A DNA stretch of 64,000 nt from Marisa cornuarietis (Eukaryota > Mollusca > Gastropoda > Architaenioglossa > Ampullariidae), in NCBI GenBank assembly GCA_004794655.1, contig SMMW01000601.1, positions 868,001 through 932,000 of the forward strand. The letters run 5' to 3'. The notes below the pieces were generated by a model. It was given only the letters and a program-made list of their open reading frames with translations. It was not told the origin of the DNA and made no database searches. Positions 45,290 to 56,000 of the stretch are shown piece after piece. Numbering within the stretch: position 1 is the stretch's first letter; every line of letters starts with the position of its first letter. Made by a program: the position numbers and the translations under genes.

Positions 45290-47360
45290 GCAATCTCCAG
45301 TCACTGCGCGGCTGCTGAATACATTTGTCTTCTTCAAGCTTTCCATTCGATGTTTTTTTTAGATTAATTTGTTCAGATGTCACTTGGCAATAGCAGAAAA
45401 AGTGTTATATGCTATGCTATGTTGACACAATGTTAAGTTAATTTTGTTTATTATCTGCTTTAGGATTGTATATGAAGCGGTCTTTTTATTTCAACCCTCC
45501 CCCCCCCCACACACACAAAAAGCAGAGAGGAGAGACGTATACGTGGTAAGTACACTTCCCATTCACAGAGGTTTGCTCTGAAGAAAGGCATCGACGCTCA
45601 TTTCAGCGTTTGTTTCAGTTTATATAAACAACGAAAGAGTTTCTCTAAAAAAAAAAAAATGATCTCGGCAATTCTTTGTAATTTTTCTTTTAACGTTGAT
45701 TCCACCCAGGAATTCCTAAGCATTCCAAGCGTGGTCAATGTGCGAAGCAACAGCCGTTGTTTGTTCCACCCCAGACTCAGAGGAAATATTTGCATTTACC
45801 TTCATTAATAATGTTGGGAAGTTTATACAGATCGGACATGGCTTTATCGTCACATCATTTCTGGCAGACTCCAGCTTCACCTCTCGTCACGAAAGGGCTG
45901 GCAGAGGGCAAAGTTCAGTCCGCTCCGACAAGACCCAAAAGATTTAAAGGCTCGAATTTATAAATGAGTTGCTGACAGCAACCTCCTCACAGCCTTAAAA
46001 GTGTTAACAATATATTTTACTGTACGTAGCGCTGCAGAGGGCGTCTGACAATGCGGATCTTGAAAGTTTCCTGCAATAAATGACAAGTTAGTTTGTCGAG
46101 GTGAAGTTGGAAGTCGGCTTATCGTCAGAGAGCTGACATTCTATTTTTAGACTGAACGGGTGCACTTGATTCGCAAAAGCAGTTCAGGTTCGATAAATGT
46201 ATTAAAGAATATGCCTGCAATATTAAAGGGGAACGCCCACATGGAGTGCGTCAGGTGTAAGATGGTAAATGTTATCCGAAAAGAGAGACATTGACAAAGA
46301 TGAATAACGAGAAAACGGGGAATACTATCTTAAGAATAGCAGTGTTGATAAATTTTGGCCACATGGACGTCACGGTCGTAGTAAAGACAAACAGAAAGAC
46401 AGATATAAACAGACATATTGAGAAAACAATAAAGAGAAGAACATAAAGTGAGAATCAGCGATAAGCCGACGAAAGGACAAGCAGACAGACGCACTGACAA
46501 GCAAACATACAGGCAGGCAGACAGCGTACACAGGGCATCAAAGCAAATAAAGAAAAAAAAATTGATAATCTTAAAAAGGCGAGTCAGGGCAGGGTGAGTC
46601 CTGGAAGCGCGAGAATGAGAAGAACAAGTGACGATGAAAGAATTTGGCAGGCGTGAGTGTCTAATAGGAAGCCATCTTGAGCTGATATCTGCAACACTAA
46701 CTCTTGGCAACTTCGTCTTTCCCAGACCAGGGAGCTGGCACAAGCCTCCGAAGGTTTTGCCACCCATAAACGACGACCAAGAATTTTAATTTTTGGCAGT
46801 CCTGACGCCACGTGGCGGACTTGAATTTTCTCTCTTGACATTTTTATACCTGTGCTGAAACTCAACAATCATGTTTGTCCGGTAAGGTGGAACCAGAAAC
46901 ATGACGTCAGATGAAGGTGAACTCAGGTAAGCCCTGTAGAGGGACACGACAAGCATGTCAGATGGCAGAAGATGCGCTGCTGGTCCTGGCGTCTCCCTCT
47001 TTACACAGCATATACGAAGGAAGAAATGACAGAAAATTGTTTACGACATCTAGCTCGGAAATGTCTCCATTCAGAAAACAAACTTCACTCTTACAGAAAC
47101 CAAACTAGCAACACGCCCATCACTTGTTCATAGTCCTCTTACATCTCCACTCGGTGGTCTGTTCAAGCTGAACTTTCCTCGTGTTCGTCGAAGATATCCG
47201 AAGACCACATGCATGTTCGTCAAAGCAATCTTCGTTTTTGGCACAATCCAGCAGCTGCTCAGATCTTTCCACTAGAAATGTTTTGACGCGGCGGGGTTAC
47301 AAACTTTGCGCATTTTGTTAGTTTTTTTTCCTTTGCAAACCCGTCAGTGCACTTCACTTC
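45290..47360. other. Non-coding stretch
   Basis: Poly-C at 45498-45507, poly-A at 45647-45658 and CAGA-rich sequence at 46390-46530 that opens a 145-codon minus-strand frame. No gene is recognised. Confidence 0.55.
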
Positions 47361-47675
47361 TTAGTAGTCTGCAGCAGATGAAACCTGTCCGAAATGAAGA
47401 TAGGACCTGCCATAATCTTGTACCTTGGCCTCTGTATTACACGCTACATTAAGACCCTCAAAGACCCAAGAATTCTGTTTCACGGCAGAAGCGAGATTTT
47501 CCCAGGAGAGCCAATGTTCCTGCACACATTGAATTTCTGGAACCTTCTCTAATGGTGCAGGTTGTTTAGGGTGAAGGAGTACGTTATGAGCTCGTAAGGA
47601 AAAGTGGTCTTTTTTAGCAACTGGTTGCTTACATTTTGAGTCAAGTCGAGGAAATAATTTCAGTTTGTTTCGCAA
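47361..47675 (-). pseudogene. Unidentified frame with a LINE-endonuclease-like motif
   Basis: A minus-strand frame of 104 codons contains PEIQCVQEHWLSWENLASAV. A (C/I)QEHWL motif is typical of the apurinic-type endonuclease domain of LINE ORF2, where the Glu is catalytic. However, the neighbouring residues do not continue into a clear endonuclease pattern, and no RNA-binding or RT segment follows. Either a short relic of a LINE endonuclease or coincidence. Confidence 0.2.
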
Positions 47676-48159
47676 TTTGTATCTGATTGGGTTGTATAAT
47701 TATATAACTAGTGAAAATTAAATCTCGGTCATTGGAGTGAAAGAATATATCACATAACACACATTAAGATGAGATGGGGAAATAAGAGAAGCGGACAATA
47801 CCCTAGTCATGTTCGATAACTATGTTTTGCAATGTTCTAACCATAGTTGTCCCGGGGGCTAGAATGACACCTTACAGGCTTACAGAAATAAACGCATCGC
47901 TCTCACAAAAAAGTGGCTCATGGAAAATAGTATTCACTCTCCAACGATCGAAGGTTTATACTACGTCATTTACCTTCATACTTTAGCCGTTTAGAAGAAA
48001 GAATGCGCCAGAAAAATGAATTTTGTTGGTTTTCTTATATTTTTTGGTTTTAAAATGTATCTCCTAATAATTTCCCGTTAGTACCTTTAAGACTTAAGTC
48101 TTAGTAATGTAATGATAGGACATGAGAACAAAAGATCAAAATGGTAAACGAACGAGAAA
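47676..48159. other. AT-rich non-coding stretch
   Basis: Nothing recognisable. Confidence 0.6.
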
Positions 48160-49063
48160 TTTGAGGACACTGAGCTCCCTTATTTTTCGGTTTAAGTCTC
48201 TGGTTTTATGAATAGTGGATTTTTTAACTTGTAGACAGCAGAGGGTTTATGTTAATAGTAATTATTCTGATACCGTTGTTACAAGCACTGGCTCTCCACA
48301 GGGTTGTTGTCTATCAACCTTGTTATTTATCATGTACACTGACAGCTGCAGAAGCACGGAGGAGAATAGCTACCTCATCAAGTTCTCTGATGATACTGCA
48401 TTGTTGACTCTTTTACAGGAACATACGAAAGATCATGGTAATGCCTTAACAAATTTTGTACAGTGGTGCGATTACAACTATCTAGAGTTGAATGTAAAAC
48501 AAAACTAAAGAAATAGTTATAGGCTTTAGGAAGATCAAAGAGAATTGTGTTATTCCCAGTGTGATACACAGTAAACCTGTTGAAATTGTCATCTCCTTCA
48601 GGTACCTGGGAACTATTTTTGATAGCCAGCTGAAATGGAATTTAAACACCGAACACATTGTTAAACGTGGCCAACAAAGAATGTATCTTTTGCCTAAGTT
48701 AAATAGTTTTTCAGTTAGCCAAGTAATTTTAGGTCATTTTTACCAGTCATTCATTAAGAGCCTTCTATCTTTCTCATTTGTATGCTGGTTTCGCAATCTC
48801 TCTGTCCATGATAGGAATAGTCTGAACAGTGTTGTGAACATCTATTCTAAGATAATTAGTATCAAACAGAGGGATTTAGCTCGGATTGTGACCAGCAAAT
48901 AGTTAGGAAAGCTTCATGTATTTTATTATTACCTGAACTTGTACTTACGAAAGAATTTTTATTATTAAGCTCAGGTAAACGCTATGCCATGCCTAGATGT
49001 AAGAGTAACAGACACCTGAAATCATTTGTGCCATCTGCACTCCAGCTGCTCAATCTTCGATGA
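48160..49063 (+). pseudogene. Decayed LINE ORF2 reverse transcriptase (palm to C-terminus)
   Basis: The frame 48215-48508 begins in FLTCRQQRVYVN and carries TSTGSPQGCCLS (RT motif B) and FSDDTAL (motif C, 48383-48403, with FSDD in place of the usual YADD/FADD). A one-base insertion near 48500 shifts the frame. The protein then continues through KTKEIVIGFRK into 48561-48902 with FRYLGTIFDSQLKW, VKRGQQRMYLLPKLNSF and FSFVCWFRNLSV. After TAG (48901-48903) a further shift leads to SSGKRYAMPRCKSNRHLKSF, then VPSALQLLNLR and the native TGA stop (49061-49063). A TGA probably replaces a Trp codon before VDFLTC. At least two frameshifts and two stops make it non-functional. Confidence 0.88.
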
Positions 49064-49066
49064 GCT

Positions 49067-49071
<5 letters not shown>

Positions 49072-49139
<68 letters not shown>
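49072..49139. repeat. (TG)34 microsatellite inside the LINE 3' UTR
   Basis: A perfect TG tract starting 9 bases after the ORF2 stop. Confidence 0.98.
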
Positions 49140-49140
<1 letters not shown>

Positions 49141-49300
49141 TGTTGTAGGTGCATACTTGAGTTCCTTGTTGTAAGTTTTCATCTATATATATGATATATG
49201 TTACTTGCCCACTTTTTTTCATTTTTTTCATTGCTGAACTAAAGCACATTCCCATATTCAAATTGCCCACTGGGACAAATATAGTTGGTCATTGTCTTTA

Positions 49301-50473
49301 GCGTTATCTAAATCCCTGTAGACGTCGGCCTGGCACACATTTCAAAGAAACGCCGTTAGTGTCTTAACATGGATAGGAAGAGGGTAAAACTGTTTTTTAA
49401 AAATCTGTTTAAGACTGTGCCGTCCTTCCTTTATATAAAATAAGGGACATTGCAGTAGACTTAGAAATCCAAGCAGGACAGATGTAATCGTAAACAGAAT
49501 TTAGTGTTTATTTAAATAGCTCTCTAGTTTAATTTGTGACTTGCCTGGAAAGGTGTATAGAGTCAACTTCGTGAAATTTCACATTTTTTTGTGAAAATGC
49601 ATTCCTGAGTCGTTAAACTAATAAGGAAATACACTGCTGTGTTAAATAGACGTGATAAATGGTTCTTAAAATACATTTTAATCACGGTAACACACGGCAA
49701 TCAGTCCTGATTTCCACAGGAAAATGACAAAATTCAAACACTGTGTCGGTATTCTTGCCAGAACCACATCAAATTATACCTTACCAGAAAGCCTGGAGTC
49801 TGTTTCCAGTCTCTGCAGTTACTGATTCGAATATTAACAAGATTTGGGACTTATGCAAATCTTTAGGAGTAAACAAATCTCGTCGATGATGCAGAAGCTA
49901 TCCCATGGGATAATCAAATACTGACTTGTCGTTGGTAACAAAAAGAAACGCACTAAACGATTGGGTGGCGAGGAAGCAACTCCTTTCTTCCCCGGGTCTT
50001 TCCCCCCTCTTTCAAAGCGAGACAATGGTTACAAAACAGCATCTTACTGATAATGAATTACTAGCTTTACTTAATTCCGATCTATCTTCGACTCTTCCAC
50101 ATAGTGAATAGTCAAAGCTCATAAGATTAAATACAGAATGTTTCTGGAGAAACGACTCTGCCGCGATTTATCGAGTGACTGAAATGTATCTGTGTGAGGA
50201 ACACTGCTTTTAGAGAACATGATCTCACTGACAAATATGTTGATGTACCACTGTCTTAATTCGTCTTAATTCGGGGAAACGAGTTTTTTTAAAAGTATTC
50301 TGTGAGTGTGCATGCTGATTGGAATACAGTAACATTTGCACTTTTTGTAATTTTGAATGAGCTAGCTTAGTGTGTTTTATCATTGTGCTAAATTTAGAAC
50401 ATTTTTCTAATAATTAGAAGTACCTGTTGGTAAGAAAAAAATCTTTGTGGGACTGCTGAAAAAAATATAATCC
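49301..50473. other. AT-rich non-coding stretch
   Basis: Nothing recognisable. Confidence 0.6.
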
Positions 50474-50520
50474 AGTAGCAGCTGTCTTTCTCGACACTTT
50501 CACAACTTTACCGTGAAAGC
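50474..50520 (-). repeat. 46-bp dispersed repeat, copy 1
   Basis: Shares 43 of about 46 bases with 54732-54777, including the core GCTGTCTTTCTCGACACTTT. Strand is arbitrary. On the minus strand both copies read VVKVSRKTAAT, but no longer shared frame is seen. Confidence 0.85.
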
Positions 50521-50949
50521 CTGCTTTGTTCATAATGACCGCTATATTACCTACACACTTTAAACCCTTATAACTCACTCAAGTAGAAAGACAAGTTTGG
50601 TATCAAAAGAAAACTCATAACCTGTATATTTTATTAATTTTCGAGTTCAGACTCATCTTGTCGAGGCGAGTTACATTTATTGTCAATTGTAATATATGGG
50701 ATTGCGCACTTTCGTTAAACTGACTTTCTTTCCCCCACCTCTCTAAACCACGCTATGATGAGTCCACAGTAAGTGACCATCCAGCCCAGGAGAGTTCAGG
50801 AGTGGTCAGGGACCATGAGAGCAAGTAAGCGGGGTGGGGGGGTGGGGGAAGGGAGAGATTTGAGTCTAGGCAACGAGTCAAGTCATAGAGGAGTCCGCAA
50901 TTGTCTTAGTGTAGCTAGCGAAAGTATTGTTGACATGAGAGTTGTTGTT
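50521..50949. other. Non-coding stretch
   Basis: Contains a G-rich run near 50828-50850. Nothing else is recognised. Confidence 0.55.
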
Positions 50950-51315
50950 GGGTTAGGCTGACTAGGGTTCCTCTTGTCTTGCTGTAGAATGACTTGCAAT
51001 AGTGTTGTGTTAGGTTGATTTGCGATACCATTACATTAGGTTGACTTGATAGTAGGGCATTAGGTTGACTTGTGATAGTAGGGCATTAGGTTGACTTGTG
51101 ATAGTAGTGCATTAGGTTGACTCGTGATAGTAGTGCATTAGGTTGACTCGTGATAGTAGTGCATTAGGTTGACTCGTGATAGTAGTGTTAGGTTGTCGCG
51201 ATAGTATCGTGTTAGGCTGACCCATAAGTAGTGCGTTAGGCTGACTTGCAGTAAGTGTTATGATAGGTTGGACTTGTGATAGCAGTTCGCTAGTTTGACT
51301 TGTATTCGTGCTGTT
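50950..51315. repeat. 26-bp minisatellite, about 13 units
   Basis: Units of about 26 bp share GTGATAGTAGTGCATTAGG followed by TTGACT(C/T). Three central units (about 51105-51185) are identical, and divergence and indels increase towards both ends, the classic shape of a homogenised array core. All units are in one orientation. Confidence 0.93.
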
Positions 51316-53312
51316 AGCGGTGTGCCTCTCAGACAACAGATCATAGATTCTTGAGAAAAGCAAAGTACAGGATGCGTATCACCACATTAGTAACCAACAT
51401 AGCAGCCATTGAAGTCCTCCGTTGTCTTCACCTCACTTCATCAGTCGTGCATTCCACAGACTCGCTTTTAATGTATCTGTTCGTCATCACAAAAGCATCA
51501 CCGATCAGTTCGGAGAATATTCCACCCAAGTGTCTTCGCTTTCGTTACTACTAAGCACGACTAGACCTCCGATCAAGAAATCCTCTACAAACACTGTTAC
51601 ACAACATCTGTTACTAGTAAGCAAAACATCTTGTCAATGATAGTGCGTCTTCACGCTTACTTTATGCTATACGGATTCTCTTTGTCAATCGTGTCTTGGT
51701 AAGATGCATACATGATGCCACTAAAAGAAAAAAGAAATCGAAATTGTTATTGATGACGTGTAGGATATACACAACAAGAGTAGGTGTAGTATTTCTAGCA
51801 AGTGTCAAAATGCCACCGCGTACACATTGAGCAAAGAACGCAGCCATGAATGAAAGAAAGAGAGAGAGACAGTTAAAAGAAAGAGAAAAGAAAGAAAAGT
51901 CGTGCCAATTTTGCCAATTCATTTGCTAAAAAATGCGGAGACAATGGTTATAAATAAAAGGAATCTAAAAATGTATTTATCGTGAGACTAAATATATTCA
52001 GCGTAAAACAGTTTATAAGGTGGGCTCAAAAACCACAATGACCCTTCCCTTCATCTCTCCTTCTCTTTCTCGGCCTGTCTATCTACTAGAGTACTAGACT
52101 ATTTCTTCTGTAATTTGTGATAAATCAGCACACGTGACATCTCTCACATTTCTACCTGATTGCAGTCATGAAGCTGTCGTATATCCTTACCCTTGGACAC
52201 TTTTTCACTAAGACTGAAAGTCTTCCAAAATGATTCACTCGCCAAATTTTGAAGACGACCTTTACTTCCTCTGTGAATCTTGTCAACAAGTATCTTGCAT
52301 CTTGCATCCTACACCCTATTTTGTACTTGAATGCATGCATCTATGTGCATGTGTAGACGAAATGATTAAGTAGCCCGTTACAGATCCATGTGTCTGAATG
52401 CATTCAACAGATCGCAGGTACTTTGGATGATAGGTTAGGTTGAAGTTTGTTTACTGACCTATGATCGTTTATTTGTTACAGACTCCTGGTGGTCGAGATG
52501 AATGGGCTGGTAGAAGATGTTGCGGTCATACACAAACCATCCCTTCCTTCATCATTGCAGGTATGGACAGAAGCGCGATCGCCTTCCGAACTTCCTTTAC
52601 AGGTAATTACGTCCCTTTCACGTGCAAGGTCAGTTAACCTTCGAGGGGCAAAGAAAACTGCAAAGTATTCACACGTGCGAACTCAACCGTTGTGTCATTA
52701 TATCTGCGTACCCTTCCCAGGATAAAAGAACAAGATCAATTATTTTTTCATTGTCACGTGACAACCTGAAAAATTGAGTATGTGTTTTGACGGACTTCTT
52801 CGCAACGTTGTCTCGTGACATACAGACGGTCAACCAGCTTGGCTTGAGTCTTGCTGCTCTATATAATCAGAATGTTCATTTCCTAAATTTCTTCAGTATA
52901 AGAGGTAGAAGAATCAGAAAGGATATATCGTGGTTTAGAGTTTTTTTTTTTTGGGGGGGGATAAAAACTTACCAACTGAGCAAAAAGGCAAGGTATGTAA
53001 ATTAGAACGAGCAGCAAACTTTGGCCATCTGGTTCCGGGCTGACAAGGTGGGTTATTATTATGTAAGGGTTGCTATGACGCCGGAATGCTGTAGGTTGTA
53101 TCGACCCCATCATGTTTGCTTACCAGTCCACTTGATCGATCACGTTTCCAGAAACTGGGCGAGCACGTATTGTGGGGGAAGGGGATGATGACGGGGGAGA
53201 GGAAGCACGTGGATATTGTCTAAAGGCAAAGCAATCATTACATCTACAGCATAAAGATTATATAAATTAAATAACCAACCTAAGAAATAAAGAAATGTTT
53301 ATATTTGTTCAT
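51316..53312. other. Non-coding stretch
   Basis: A plus-strand frame at 52489-52725 follows an acceptor-like TTGTTACAG and contains internal CAG|GT steps at 52560 and 52602, but no family is recognisable. A poly-T/poly-G run lies at 52943-52960. No gene is supported. Confidence 0.5.
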
Positions 53313-53339
53313 AAATATATATATATATATATATATATT
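53313..53339. repeat. (TA)n microsatellite
   Basis: About 12 TA units. Confidence 0.9.
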
Positions 53340-53516
53340 GATTGTTTTCGACAAACGCATCGTGTACTCTTTTCATTGGGAAGAAAAAAATAATAATAAA
53401 AAGTCAGTATGGAAACAGACTATCAGCTTGAGTGTGAATTTTTGTTAACGTGTATCTGCGTGTGCGATTGGCAACAGACAATAAAATGGCGTCTTATGTC
53501 TTAAAAATAACAGATA

Positions 53517-53675
53517 CTATACTTGCTTCCCTTCTAAACCAGTCGGCGAAACTTGGCAACTGACGATCTTCTGCACACCTTGCCCAGAGGCGCCAAGGTC
53601 TGCACTTAGAACAAAGTCAGACACACGGTCAGATGGAAACTTCAACAGGAATGAACGTGTGCACTTGAAATCACT
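53517..53675 (-). CDS. Unidentified exon-like frame
   Basis: The minus strand reads CTRSFLLKFPSDRVSDFVLS, then ADLGASGQGVQKIVSCQVSP, then TGLEGKQV, with protein-like composition. CAA|GTATAG follows and could be a weak donor. The 5' boundary is unclear: there is no clean pyrimidine-rich acceptor, and further upstream the frame dissolves into CAC/CACACA-type low complexity. I do not recognise the family. Confidence 0.17.
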   Translation of the reverse strand, partial: SDFKCTRSFLLKFPSDRVSDFVLSADLGASGQGVQKIVSCQVSPTGLEGKQV

Positions 53676-53699
53676 CAGACAAATACAACCGCCCATACA

Positions 53700-54731
53700 T
53701 ACACAGAGTGAAACACTTCCACACATTCCTGAGTGTACTCGTAAAATGCACGTCAACGCCCTCAGACACGCGCTTGGTCTCGGTTTCACAATTCACAAAC
53801 AGGATCACAATATGAGCAAAAGAATGCACGCGCACTACTATTCTACTACTCATTTTCGTAAGCTAGCATCAAATGTTCAAACACAAACACATGCAAACAT
53901 AACCATGCACAAGCTCAACGATGTACTCGCATAAATTAAGCGCAAGCACAATCATGCAAGACACAGCCATGTACTTACATAAAACACGTAGAAACACATC
54001 CACGCACTCACATGAAACGGGAGGAAATAATCACTAATATGAACAAATGCAACCAGACACTGCCAATCGTGTCTGCAAGTGTGTGAAGACAAGCGAATGT
54101 AGCTGCTTTTTGTTTTACATATCTTGATATTTACGAGAAAATAAAAATACTTTAGCTGAAATTAAACTGAAACATGAAATTAAAAAATTCTGATGCCCAA
54201 GAAGTGTGATCATTGCTTCCTGAACCTCATGCCTTCTCGGTCTTTTCATCATCACCGCTGTCGCAGTATTTGCACGACAAAAAAAAAAAAAAAAATGGTA
54301 AAGGTAAAGCTCTCTAACCTAGTAGCGAGCAACCTTGAGTGGTCCACCGTATCAAGGCACGTCATTTTGAAGACAGAGCTCAGCCCTCACCTTCCGCCGT
54401 CTTTTATCTCTAATGATAAGGCAGGTCCCCACAGGGCTTCTGAACCTTCTCATGCATAAAAGAAAGAAAGGATATTCCGCCATCAGAACTTCGGAACTGG
54501 AAAGAAAGGACTGATGGTATTATTTCAAGAAAAGCCTTGGGGCTGGGGGTGAAGACAACCTTCTGAATTTAATTATGATAGCTTTTGTGATTTATTTTTG
54601 TCGCACCGTACTGCAGACTGGCGAGAATTGTGTCCTCTTATACCTCTTAGCTCAATCGTAGATAATGGTGAAGAGTGGTGAAAGATAAAAGAAGGCTGTT
54701 CCAGCGTGTGCTCCTGTGAATAAACTCGCCG
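53700..54731. other. Non-coding stretch
   Basis: ACAC/CATGCA-rich sequence at 53700-54020 and a poly-A at 54281-54296. No gene is recognised. Confidence 0.55.
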
Positions 54732-54777
54732 AGTAGCAGCTGTCTTTCTCGACACTTTCACAACTTCACCGCGAGAG
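54732..54777 (-). repeat. 46-bp dispersed repeat, copy 2
   Basis: Near-identical to 50474-50520 with three substitutions, all transitions. Flanks are unrelated, so the shared unit is short. Confidence 0.85.
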
Positions 54778-55955
54778 ACTCATTTGGCAATGGCGCAGCC
54801 TCACCTCTTTCGAACGTTTACTCTAAACGTGGAGCGCGCGCATCTTGTTTGATCCTTAATGTATAATTAACTGCTACGGTTTAAATCAGTAACTGACGGG
54901 GAAGCTGTCACCCAGCCGTGCATCTGTCCACAGTGACGTGTGCAGTTGTGAGCTGGGGTAAGGGTAGTCGAGAGCCAGAGGTGGTGGTGGTGGTGGGGGG
55001 ATGAGAGGGAGGGAAGCTGGTTCTCGGCTTTCGGAGGAAAAGAAACGCAATTCGCATTCACGTTCACAGTAGCCACGTCTGTTATAGCGATGGCTGCCAG
55101 GACCAAGCGATTGCGGAGTACGTCTGTCGTGCTGTTTGAACCTTGGGTTTATTAAGACAGTCAAGCCCGTTGGTCTACGAGCGCATACATCGTTTGTCTT
55201 CGGATAGACTCAACGCTCAAGCAAAAGCCGTCCTCGACAGTCGGCCCTTCCAAATATCGTCCACGTTGCCAGAATCTCGGTTGAGACCCTCGCCAAGCAT
55301 AGCATTTCAGCGGCGGCTCCGACTCTCAAGCTGCTCCTGAATTGTTCCGAAGCCTGTCCGCCTGGACGGCATTTCCCGAGAGACATTAATGTCTTTGAAT
55401 GGATGCGGCATTCGCTGCAGAGTCCAATGGCACTAATCTGATTTTTTTCTTTTTTCTTATTCTCCCCCCCCCCTTTTTTTTTGTTCGAGGCAAGGTTCTG
55501 GAGTGTAAGAGTCTGAAATCAGAATCAAATAGTAAGACTATTTAAGGAGGAGCTAAGGGAGCATGAAGAAATCATAGAACGCGCGCACTCTCAAAAATCG
55601 TTCTGTCAACCAGATTGGCTGTCACAGTTGTGCTGATCGTCCAACTAATTAAAAGACGAGATTTCTCCAAGAGACGCATATCAGCAAACGAGAAATATTC
55701 TTTAATAATTGAAGTATCTAACTGCAGTAAAGGCACAAGAACTTTATTTGTATATTAAAGATTTATATTATGACCTTCATTAAAATTGCAAGATCTACAG
55801 ACCTGCATTCATCCCTACCCAAAAAAGTCCACCACTTCAGTTTGTGAAATTATATGTAATAACTAATGAGTAAAGTCAGAAGCACTCGTCAAGTGTTTGG
55901 AGATGAACAACGAACATTTCTGAATTATTGGTGTTATGAAACATCCTCACACTCG
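54778..55955. other. Stretch with CpG-richer DNA at 55040-55400
   Basis: The interval 55040-55400 is richer in CpG than its neighbours and open in one plus-strand frame (55143-55340), but shows no domain. C-run and T-run at 55466-55482. Confidence 0.45.
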
Positions 55956-56000
55956 GTGAGTGAGTGAGTGAGTGAGTGAGTAAGTGAGTGAGTGAGTGAG
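55956..56000. repeat. (GAGT)n microsatellite
   Basis: About 11 GAGT units with one TAAG interruption. Confidence 0.95.

Larger units (their letters stand above)
48160..49300 (+). mobile_element. LINE, Rex1/CR1-type, 3' half
   Basis: A 5'-truncated non-LTR retrotransposon comprising the reverse-transcriptase palm to the ORF2 stop, and a 3' untranslated region ending near 49260-49300 with CCCACTGGGACAAATATAG and TTGGTCATTG. That ending is the diverged form of the CCC..GGGACAAATAAAGTTGTCATTG-type terminus of this clade. A 68-bp (TG)n tract begins 9 bases after the stop codon, inside the 3' untranslated region. The left boundary is uncertain: coding similarity is clear from about 48213 and plausible from about 48160. 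Confidence 0.88.

Noticed and set aside
46330..46767. 145-codon minus-strand frame with many Cys, Ser and Leu
   Set aside because: Its second half is decayed CAGA/CAGG repeat. The hydrophobic run is not a credible membrane protein.
50950..51315. CRISPR-like regular array
   Set aside because: The units are contiguous with no unique spacers, there are no cas genes, and the DNA is eukaryotic. It is a minisatellite.
52482..52602. Possible plus-strand exon after TTGTTACAG with two internal CAG|GT sites
   Set aside because: Both alternative frames are open for only 26-40 codons and no domain or partner exon is visible.
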